NCBI RefSeq assembly: GCF_037975245.1 | Contig: NC_092572.1 | Coordinates: 7,083,501-7,147,500 of the forward strand | DNA from: Apostichopus japonicus | Taxonomy: Eukaryota > Echinodermata > Holothuroidea > Aspidochirotida > Stichopodidae | DNA length: 64,000 nt | Reading direction: 5' to 3' | Part shown: piece by piece, positions 49,001 through 61,000 of the stretch | Numbering within the stretch: position 1 is the stretch's first letter | Layout of the letters: every line of letters begins with the position of its first letter | The notes under the pieces: model-generated | Seen by the model: the letters and a program-made list of their open reading frames with translations, nothing else | The model's database searches: none | Told to the model about the DNA's origin: nothing | Made by a program: the position numbers and the translations under genes

Positions 49001-52000
49001 GGTGACATTCTCCCCGGAAAATGAGGGACAGCTTACGAGTAGTGGTACTGGACACATCAGGTAGAACAGTTTTTATATGTACTGTTGGCGAAAAATATGT
49101 TGTTAAAATTGGCAGGCGATGATGTGATATTTACCATAAACAACAGGGAATTTAAGTACACTTGCTCTATAGCAGTCTACCTAGTAGCAAGAATTTCTAA
49201 AGGTTTTTGAATAAATTTGGTGACAAACTAACCCCCCCCTGTCACCCCAACCCAGCAAACACATTCTTTAAAGCAGATTTTCAGCCTGGGGTGCACGTAC
49301 CCCCTGTGGGTGCTGAATGGCATGCGACACTAAAGGCATAAAAGATATAGTTGTGAAAGAGACAATCTAGGCTATATGCTAATCATATGTTATAGTCATA
49401 TATAAATCTCTTTTCTCCTTTTCAGGTTTTGGAAAATGGCAAGAACCTTCACAGGTCTGAAGCTACAGGGACAGCTGGGAAAGTTTGGGCGTACGGAGAT
49501 CACCGACATCAGAGGTTACGTGGAGCTACCAGACGGCAAGGTCCTGTCTGGGACAGAGTGGGGTAACATGCTCCTCTGGGAGGGGGGACTCATCAAGGTC
49601 CAGATATCCAGAAAGAATAAGAAACCCTGTCATGCGGGAACTATCGAGCAGTTCGTCATGGATGAAGGAGAATTGATCTCCATTGGAGCTGATGGTTTTG
49701 TCAGGGTAAGCATTTTATACTTATGATCACTGAATTAGTTGCGATGAGATTGGCGTGGGAAAAAAAACAAATCCCATTTTTAAATCCCGTCCCCACACTG
49801 CCCGATCTAATCGGAATGAGACCATTTTACCCTCATTCTGTGAAAACTTGTGGATAGTTTAAAAGCCTCTGAAGAAGATCCAGCTAGGATCGAAAAATCA
49901 GGCCCTCTTACTTCTACACATCATTGGAAGAGATATAATATACGATGAACAACATCCCTAAACATATCTAAAAATAAAATCTGATAGCATAATTTTAGAG
50001 ATATTACCACTTTAAAGTTTCTTCATGCACGTGGCTTAAAAGACTTGATCAAGTCTAAAAATGACATCACAGTTTAAAAAGTGTGTATAACATACTATGA
50101 CTGACTGAGAGTTTGCTAGTTTTTAATGAGTACTTTCGGCTTCAGTCAGAGAAACTCACCCTGTAGGGTCTTCCTAATGCACATAAGTGTAGTTCAGTAT
50201 GAGCTTGGATTAGCCTAATCATGAGTCCATCTACCATTACTTCTATACTTCTTTTGCTTGTAAGCATACAGTGATTTCATAAGACTCATGTTGGTTTTAC
50301 TAACTATGCTCTTTTATGAATTTTGATAGTTTGTGATTCTAACCCAGTATGTGTCTCTCAAATAACCTAAATCATATCGGGTCATTTCTCTGTTATTATT
50401 TACCGGAGCTGTGGCCGAGTGGATAATGGCGGTGGCATTTGAAGCAATGAGGCTTAGCAATCGGGAGGTTCCAGGTTCGATACCCGGCCGGGTCATAGTA
50501 AGATGGGTTTTTCATCCAAGAGCAATCTACGGTTTTCACATCTGAAATGACTTTCTAAATTGAAAAGACTCCAAATTGGAGTTTAAAATGTTGAATTGTG
50601 AGCCACCCAATGTGTAAGTTGTATTCCATAAGCCCCTGCAAGCTTCTCCCACATTTGTGGTTGCTTAAGCATCGTAAAACAAACTACTGATTATTGTTGT
50701 TATTATTATTATTTACAGGTCTGGGATTTTGAGAGTATCGATACGGCTGATTCGATGGACGATTCGGGTATCTTTGAGATGGAACCCATGAACGAACTCA
50801 AAGTTGGAAATAGTGTCCATTTGATGTCGATGGTGAAGACACTCGATCCAGAAGCTACTAGCATCTGGTATGCTCAGGTATGTAACATGGTAATCAGGGT
50901 TAGCAGCAACAGGGCTGAAGGGCTCAGGGGCTCAGGTATGTAACGTGGTTATCAGGGTTAGCAGCAACAGGGCTTAAGGGCTCAGGTATGTAACATGGTT
51001 GTCAGGGTTAGCAGCAACAGGGCTGAAGGGCTCAGGGGCTCAGGTATGTAACGTGGTTATCAGGGTTAGCAGCAACAGGGCTTAAGGGCTCAGGTATGTA
51101 ACATGGTTATCAGGGTTAGCAGCAACAGGGCTGAAGGGCTCAGGGGCTCAGGTATGTAACATGGTAATCAGGGTGAGCAGCAACAGGGCTGAAGGGCTCA
51201 GGTGCCACTTTCAACACAACTTTTGTTTAAAATAACCTGAAAAAGGGTCCTGTTCATAAGATTAAAGGGCTGTTTTTGTCTATGTAAAATACCCATTTTC
51301 CATTGTTCTAAATTATGATCCAAACACGTTTTTCCTGATCCTGTTACTTTTAAGCTTTTAATTGTCAAACAAAGAATATGTTTGGTGTATCATTTGGAAT
51401 GAAACTGTTAGTAGTTTAGCTAATTGAAATTTTTCAAGATTGGATTTTATTGATATCTCCATTTTTATTAAAAAAATTATCAAAAACCAGGCAAATAGGC
51501 TGAGCAATAAAGTCTGCAATAACAGTTTGACCAATCTACCTGTTCATATTTCTTTTGTTTTTTTGTAGGATGCAAACGGTGGTATTTGGAGGTTAGACCT
51601 TTCCTTCTCTCACACCATGGAGACTCCTGAGAAGCTCTTTTCCTTTCATTCCGGGGTGATCTCTCAAGTGGCCAGCTCACCGGTCTCTCAACTTGTGGCT
51701 TCCGCTGGCCTAGATAGTAAGTCCAAAGTAACAATTCACTCTCTTTAAGTCAACCTCAGTTTTTGTTCTTTCTGGTATTAACACACACCTCGTAATCAAT
51801 TGAGTCTATCAAGGAGCAAATGGTTTAATCAGATTTGGTAGGAGAAGGCAGGCAGAGATGCTCTAGTATTTAAGAGCAGCCTTCATAACCAGACTTGTAA
51901 CAGTGTTGTGGTTAAGTGGTTAAGTCAGTGGACTGGCGAGCTAAGGTTTGCAGGTTCGAGTCCTGGCCAGATCATAACGTTGTGTCCTTTGCCAAGGCAC

Positions 52001-55000
52001 TTATATCTACATTGCCTCCCTTGGAGATTTGCGAGGTAATTTGTGCCTCTCTTCACCCATGTGTATAAATGGAGATTTGGGAGGCAACTTGTGCCTATCT
52101 TAACCCAGGTGTATACATGGAGATTTGCGAGGTAACTTGAAAATATAGTTGCATGCCCCAGTTTGTGGCTGCAGATGGGGAGCCCCCCTAGGACATATAG
52201 TTGTGATGTGCTGTAGTGCATTATTTGAATTGTGCACACTTTGGTGTGTGGGTATAACAAGTTACCAATGACTAGAGGTTAAGTTGTAGAGTCGTGTGAG
52301 GGGGCCTTGGCCTTGAACAAGACTGTAAACCTTCAACTTTAACTTGTAAGTAAACTTACCGAAAGGTGGGAGCATGGAAGGGCGAATTTGATATTATTTT
52401 AGGCATTTTATCTGTTCTGCTAGAAAACCTGCCAATTTACAGACAATTAAAATCCACACGTAGATACATGTATAATATATTCCAATGATGGAGAATCTAC
52501 TAGGCTATACTGCCAATGTGCTGAGGCTGTAAGCACTGTTGAATATGATTTATTATCGTATACTTGATGCCAGATGTAAAATAAGATAACTTAGGTTAAC
52601 CACTGGGGTCTGAATTTTAAATAGTGTAAATGTTCACTACACCCAATGACACCTGAGTCATTCATACAATTTTATCTAGCAACTATGTACAATGTAATGT
52701 GAATAAGACTGTAAACCTTCAACTTTAACTTGTAAGTAAACTAACACAGAGGTGGGAGCATGGGAGGGCGAGTTGTTTTTTGTTGTCATTTTTATCCGTC
52801 CTGCTAGAAAACCTTCCAATTTACAGGAAGTAAAATCCACAGGTAGATACATGTATAATATATTTGAATGACAGGAGAGTTTACTAGTCTATACTGCCAA
52901 TGTGCTGAGGCTGTAAGCACTGTTAAATATGATGGTCAGTGCTTTGTGCTGTGTCTTTTTCAATTCTTACAAATGCAGGGCTGTATTGAATTTACTTTAG
53001 ACATTTATGAAACACAGATTTCTGAAACACAAGAGGACCAAAACCCTCCTTTTTGTGTTCAGAAAAAAGAACCAAACAGTCCTTTCTGTGTGAAATCAAT
53101 TTCGATTTCCTTTTATGATTCTTTTTTTTTCTTTTCAGATGCTGTCAATGTGTATGATTACATCTCCAAGAGTATGCTGTGTAATAACAAGTTTAACTCC
53201 GGTGCGACATCACTCCTCTGGTTGCCAGATATCGTAAGTTGATCTCCCGTCCATCTGATTTAAACCTGTTGTGTCGTCCTGATAGACAGAAATGTGTTTC
53301 TGAGACGAGAAATACTCCATATCATTGTTTTCTTGTGTTCAGGTGAAATAGGGGGGGGGGGGGGTGCTAGGGGATGGTTTGTATCATAATTATATTACAA
53401 AAATAATTAATTAAAATATAGTCACTTTCAAGTTTCAGGTGGAAGTAAAGCAATAACAAGTTGGATTAGGGATGGTTTGTGTCTTGGAAAGCAGAGGTCA
53501 ACATTTTGTCTGGTTTAATGATTGGTGTACCTAATACAAATATAAGCGATTTGTGAGCCATAATAAATTAAATTGAGATTCAAATTTGTTATACGGGGTG
53601 TGAGAGTGTACAAGGGTGAAGGTGGTGGGGAAGGGATGGGAGATAGCGGACGGCTTTGGATAATTCATCCAAAAATTTAGTAAAATTATTCCAGTTACAG
53701 ATCAATTACCTTGTAATCATCTGGGTAAGAGATGATTTGTGCCACCGAAACATAAATTGTGTTCAAATTTGTTGTTTAAAAACCACACTTGTTTGTCTTC
53801 AAATTATAATGGCACTTTTTTAAAATGTATACCACCCTTCAATTCATCTTCACACTCTTTTACCAAGATATGGGATGAAGGTGGGGGGCTTAGGGATTCG
53901 GAGTGAAGTTCTCATAACACATGAACGTTTTTTGATTCATTAATTCCTTAACAATTTCTTTCCTAAGGTCCACGTTCAAATTTTTTTAAGCACACAGGTT
54001 GTAGGAATCATTGGAAGGGATTAGTCATTTGATATCATTTCACTTCTTGTTACCAGTAGCCTATAAGCAAATATGTCAAATGATACAATTTCGTTTTTAT
54101 CTCAAAAGTAGATCCATTCCAATGTACACTTTTAAGTTTTCGTTCTTGTTTTGATAGGTCGATCCTAAAGGTTCCACCGTTCTTGCAGGCTTTAAAGACG
54201 GGGTCGTGAGGGCCCTCATGATCGCCAGAAACGACGATGCTGACTCCAAGAGAGGCTCACATGTGAGAGAGGCAGAGTTATTACTGAAGCAAGCCTTCAA
54301 ACCTCACACAAAGACAGTATCTACAATGAAGATAGACACTAGAGGAGAGCTATTGGCAACAGGGGTGAGTAATGACAGCCTCTCCAGAAGAATTTTATTT
54401 AATAATCAATTTGCAATAGTTATGTGTCTTTGTTGAAGAAGGGTGAGTGGGGGTGGTGAGGGGGGGGTTATGAGAGGGAAATTACTGTGTTGTGTATTGA
54501 GTTGGTACCGATGAAGTCTGTATTTACAAATAGTTGTGGCTTTAGCAAGATACTGTGATCTTATCAAACTTGTTTTGGATTGCAGAAAAAGAAAAAAAAA
54601 AAGGAATAGAAGAAATAGCATAGCATAGCTGAAGTAAAAGGACGAACCTTCCAAATCGGGTTTATTATAGATAAGTTTTGGATAGATATAAATTTGACTA
54701 ACTTTTAGAAAACACACATTAAAAATAAAAAATTAAACAATGTACAGTTTGGTTGCCTTAATTGACTCTTTGCTCTTCCTCTTAGGGTGAGGACGGTACC
54801 GTGTTCTTCCTGAGCATTGGAGACGGCTTCTCTCCCATTGGATTTATAGAGACTCCTGGACCAGTATCCAATCTAACCTGGGCACCAGGGTATCACGTAA
54901 GTAATAATTATTTTCAATAACTTGGTTGTGTAGGCCTAGGAAATTCAGTTTAATCAAGGAGAAGAAAGGGCATGGTGGACTTATGGATGGAGGGGAATGG

Positions 55001-58000
55001 GTGGAAGGGAGAGGTATGAAAGAGGTAGCATCATATTACTGACCTACAGAAAGATGTCAACTTGCATTACAGTGGCAGAGGGGTTAGGTACGTTGTGGCC
55101 ACGGAATTGATTTTCGTGGGCTACAGCAAAAAATTTCACCCAATCCTCCTGCTGCAACATGTTAAGGGTACCTACACCGTTTACAAAATTGAACATTTAA
55201 ATATTGTATGGAATGTAGAAAAGGTGATTACATGGTTACAAGTTTTACATGTCTTGGACTTTGTCTGTCTGTTACGTTTACTTGTCCTATCACAAGTAAG
55301 CACTACATACAAATTCCCCAACATTTACTTGCTTTCCCTTGTAGTATGTTCCACAGGCCACAGTAATAGAGTTTTTTAAGAAACCTTGCTGGCCACAGAA
55401 AATGTGCCTGTGGGCCATGCTTTGTACACCTGAGAGTTAGAAAAAGTGGGATATAGGAACTTTGTGTTTGAAAATGAGTTCGTCTTGCACATCTATTTGC
55501 AAGACAGAATTTATTTACCTACAAATTGAAAAATTATTGAAATTCGTTAGCAACTGCAAACTGTTGATCAAACTGTTAAACATTTAGTAGTAATACAATA
55601 AACTTTTTACATTTATTTTTATCTTCAGGAGAAGAATACCTTACTCATATTTTGTTCCAATGGAGAGATTATGGAAGTGGAAGCCCCAGAGCCTGGCAAA
55701 TATGATACCTCCAAGACATTTAAGATAGAAGGACTAGCATCAAGGAGGATGACCTTTAGAAGCATCAAGTCAAGACTCAGGGTATGGTTATGGAGACAAT
55801 TTAACTTTTGTTACAACAGGGATGCCAGAATTCCGGCAATAGCCGGAATTCCAGCTTTTACCAGATTTTGAAATTTGGTTCCGGCTCCACACGATCTTTC
55901 CGTCCCAGTTGACACAGGCATGAGCTTTTCCGCGAATTTCTAACTATTATCCTAACACCCTGTAGCATATGCGAATTGGAGCCTATACCGCAATTTTCTC
56001 TCTGGATTTTCATAAAGTTCCGAACATTAGCTTAGATAGTCTTTGGGACATCCAAGTCCAAACAACTTTCAGGCCCTAGGGGCTAACACTGCTGACATCC
56101 CTGTGACAAGAATTTACAAACTTATATGCTATGTAATATGTAGACAAATGAGTCAAAACTGTATAAAGATTTGTCACTGTAGCCCCGACATGCTGGTAAA
56201 GATTTTTGCTTTGTTGTAAAACCCCTACACTTGCCATTTTGGATTTTAAGTATACAACACTAACCTCAATGACTGACGTGCTAAAAGTTATTCAATTTAG
56301 TTTTAAGACTGTGCCTTTCATATAAGCCTACTTCCTTCTTTATAATATGAAGCCCATCACCACAAGTTTCTACAGTGGACTAACATTAACTTATCATGCT
56401 AACTGATGCCTACCTTAATTCTAAGACCATGACTATTTTTATACAACTGTACCACACTGTTTACCATTAAATTATTATATAAATGTTCACTACACCCAAT
56501 GACACCTCAGTCATTCATACAATTTTAGCCAGCAACTTTGTACAATGTGATGTGAATAAGACATAATTTCTAGTTCTCCTTTAAAAAAGCTCATTTATAT
56601 ACAGAACTGCACTTTTTAGACAAGGTGGAGTAATATAGCCTTTGTTATAAGCTTTGTAACCTTTCAATGTGTACTTATTTCATATTTTCCAAGAAATATA
56701 TTTTTCACTTACTGTAACCTCATTTTATTAATTTTTCTTTGTTTTAGTGTTTTAGTTTCCTTTTCACACATTTTACTCCTATGGTTCCTATATATAAATT
56801 GCTTGAGGTTTGTGCTGAAATTAAAAATATAAAAGTAATAAAAAAATTAAATGTTTTGAACTTAACTGGATCCCAATATCCCTATAAGCTTGCATCCGTA
56901 TGGGTCTAAACCCGCAGTGGCTTCCATTACAGGTATTTATGCTAGTTTAAAAGAGTCGTGAAGTTAGGACATGAATATGATAGGCACTTAGGCATTAGGT
57001 GCAAATACAAGGTAATAAATTCTTCTGAAACTTCAGAAGAGTTTTAAACTTTACAAATATTGCTTTGTAAATAATATCATTGTTATAATCTCAATTTTTG
57101 ATATAATATTTCCGAATTTGTTTTTAATTATCCAGAGAGAGGAGGAGGAGGCAAGGAAGAGAGAAGAGGAAGAGAAGAGGAGACAAGAGGATGAACGTAA
57201 GAGACAGCTACGGAGACAGAGAGGACTGGACAGCGACGACGAGGAAGAAAAGAAAGGTATGTTGAACGACCTCGATAAATATGGTGTGTTTCTCAGATCT
57301 GGATACGTATGGGAAGGTATGTTGGTTGGTTGGTTGGTTCGATTCCGTCATGACTGACAGCTCGTGACGTCAACAATGGCACACCATTTCTGACGATCCT
57401 TGTCAAGAGAATAAGGATCTTGAAGAGAACTCGATCCGACCAAAGATTTTATTTGGTCAAACCATCTGGTCCTGGGTCTACCAGGTTTTCTGCTCCCTTT
57501 AACTTGACCTTGCATGATGACTTTCTCAATACAGTCTCCTTCTCTGCTTGCAATGTGACCAAAGTAGCTTAACATTTGGCTCTAGATGATGCACAAAAGA
57601 GGTTTTTTTAGCTGGACCTCCTGCAGAACACTATAAAAAGTAAATAATTCTTAATATTGTGAACGTATGCTGCAGGGCTTGATAAATATTGCCTGTTCCT
57701 TGGATTTGGATCGTATGAGAGTCAAGAAATATTCATAATTCTTAATATTGTGAAACGATGTGGGACAAAACGGACAATATTGAATGCTGTGTCATTTATT
57801 CTAGACCAGGACAAAGATATGGCCGAGTCATCAAGTTCTCTGCAAATCATTACATTGTCAGAGCTGTGTTCTGGGGTTACGTCTGTCTGAGGTTTCTTCT
57901 TGTTGTTTTTTGGTCCTGTTAATAGATGAGGAGAAGGAGGAAGAAGATGAGGAGCCAGAACCCCTTTACATCCCAGATGTTCCCAGTCCTATCCTCTTTG

Positions 58001-61000
58001 GTGTCTACTCCCCTCACGATCCCAATACATTCTGGGTCTCCATGGTATGAAAATATTTATGCATTGTGGATCGGTTTCATAAATCATATGTTACTTTTTA
58101 CGTTGGTGCTAATGTCTGGTGGAAAATGGTAATGTAAATATGTATCGCCGTCATAGTTGAAGTTCTTACCCATTAACTATAATAAGGGACAAGAGGGGGG
58201 GGGGTCTCAGTTTGAATTTTGCAATTTTATTTGTGATAGAAATACTTGGTAAAATTGCTGCCATTTAACAGACAAAGATCATTTTCTATCAAGTTGACAA
58301 AGATTTATTCCATTGGTTTGACACATTTTCTTTTTTGTGTTATATTATTCTTAATTCTTAACTTTATTATTCTCTAATTATGTTTTTCTTCAATCTGCAG
58401 GGAGATTTTGATGCCGGCTATCTCTACGAGTGTAAATTCTTCGACGATCAAGAGAAGGCGATGATGATCAAAGCCAGCCAAGAGGAAGCTATCAACGAAC
58501 CAATCAGATCAGTCGCTGTTGTAGACAGCGACGATGTCCCCATCAGAACCATCAGCTTTACGTGAGTTCTCAAATTTCATTAGAGTGTATTTAGAATATA
58601 TGGGAGATGCAAACCCAAGCAGTGGGCGGATCTAGTTAACGCTACTAAAAGCAGCCGCATAGGTTTGTGTGAAAATCAAATTGGCTGTGAGTTTTGTTAG
58701 GCAGAAATATAATTAATACTCTTGGCTGCCTTTGAAGAATATTCAAGGTATTGAGAGTCAAAGAACAATTCTTCCTGGAAGAGAATCTGACTTCATCTCC
58801 AGCCAGCCATGCCTCCATCTTACAACCTGCCATCAGGCCTGACAAGATGGGAGGGAGATTCCATCCCTGAGGTCCACAGTCAATTTTTATACCTGTGCAA
58901 ATATGGGATAAAAGTAGTAAAATGCATTCTCATTTTAAGGTAAAGAAAAAGGCGACCCAGTGACATATCTGTCCAGGATGTTACCCAGCTCTAGACACCC
59001 TTGTCTCTCGCCTACCGGGTTTTCTGGCTCTCAAGGGCCCCATCTTCATCCACTCATTCCGCCAATTAGGATCGCCATATTCATCTGCCACCTCTTGCCA
59101 CTTCCACCCTCATCTTCTTCTTCTCTCCTTACAGACACGATGGCAAGTACGCCATCCTGGGTATGGAGAATGGCGTCATAAGAGTACAGACCGTGGAAGC
59201 CAAGGAAGACAAAGATGAGAATTACCGCCAGCCTAACTTGAACCAGGCAGATCTGTCCAGTCTGACCAATTACTGGATGTTGAATGTCCACGATAACAAC
59301 TACGGCAGCATAACCACCCTCGTCCCCAGCTTCGACGACAGACACATCTTCTCGTCGGCTGCCGACGGAAACTTCTTCGTCTTTACCATGATGACCACGG
59401 AGCAAATCGAAGAAGCTCAGGCGGTCGCGAAGGCCAAGATTCCTTCTGCTAGAGTAAGTCTTTTTATTTTTGGCCTCTTCTTGGAAATTTTCTCTAAGTC
59501 ATGATTGCCTGATGGATCATTAAGTCAAACAAAATTATATCTGACTGGAGAATTAAAAAAAATTTAAAAATGGTTTTGCTGTAATGGGACACAGACCTTT
59601 GACCTCAGGTTTACATCTCTTATACTCTATTTATTTAGCAAAATTCTCCTTCACCCTTTCTTGGATATATCCAATGAAACTGGGTGTATTGCTTTGTTGC
59701 AGGTAATGTGAAGTACTATGGCTCCCCCACCCTCCTCCCCCAGCCCCCACCCCCTCGCCCTCCTATGTGAAAATACAGTGATCAGGGATTATTCATAGTA
59801 TGGGTGGGTAGCTAGGATGGTACAGTAGAACACATTACTTCCTCAGGTGACCGATTCAACTCTTCTAGCCTAATATTCCTTTCTTCTTTTACAAAAGGCT
59901 TCATGTGGACTTTCTAATATTTACCAACAATAGTTTCACAGTACAACTACAAATGAGAAAGTGGATTAATATCAAATTGAGAATCTCCCCAATTTGGTAT
60001 AAAGCATCATCATTAGCATTCTCTACATCTATGTATTTCAGTGAATCATTTAATATAAACTTGTTTACTCCTTCTTCTGGTTTTTATTTGTTTGTGAGGG
60101 CGTTGTGCTCAAGTGGTTAAGGCAGTGGACTTGTGATCTAAGGATAAAAGGTTCGAGTCCTAGCCAGATCATTGCGTTGTGTCCTTGGGCAAGGCACTTT
60201 ATCTCCATTGCCTCTCTTCACCATGGTGCATAAATGGGGACTTGCGAAGTAACTTGTAAATATAGTTGCGTGCGCCGGTTTGTGGCTGCACCCTATGGGA
60301 AGTCCCCCGGGGGGACACGTGGTTGTGGGGCACTGTGGTGCCCCAGGAGAGATTGTGTGAATTGTGCACACTTTGGTGTGTAGGTGTGACAAGTTACCAA
60401 TGACCAGGGTTAAGTTGTAAAGTCGTGTGTGAGGGCCTTGGCCCTGAACAAGACTGTAAACTTAAAATATAAATATAATATAATATATATAACCATTTTG
60501 TAGAAAGATGATGAGTTGTTACGAACGGTGGATATCGAGAGCAAGGACCACTACAGCATCGAACTTGAGAAACAGCAGGCAGAGTATGACAAGATGATGA
60601 GACTAGCTGAAGAGAAGAAGACAGATGTCAGGAGGACCATCGCTAAACTCAGGAGGCAGTTCAAGAAACTGCTGGAGAAAAACCAAGAGTTGCCTGAAAA
60701 ACTGCAACTTGAAAGAAAGGTCAGTAAAATGAATGATTTTGAAACGAAAGATCCCTCTCCCCCTCTCCATGCAAATTCTAGCATCGAAGGATTATTTAGC
60801 AAAATTAGTTTGTTAAACCTTAGCAGATGTGGAAAAGATACAGTGGTCAGCTTTAAACGAATAACGCTCCGCAAGCTATGAGGTAAAACCCAAAACTTGA
60901 TTGTGGAGAAATTTCAAATATTAGAATAAAATGATAGTTTGCTGCTGGTAGTCTTGAAATAAACAGATATCCAACAACCTCTACTTTGCTTCAGTGAATC

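Noticed and set aside
54206..59405. Minus-strand frames antisense to CFAP44 exons
   Set aside because: Shadows of real plus-strand exons; no splice signals on the minus strand.
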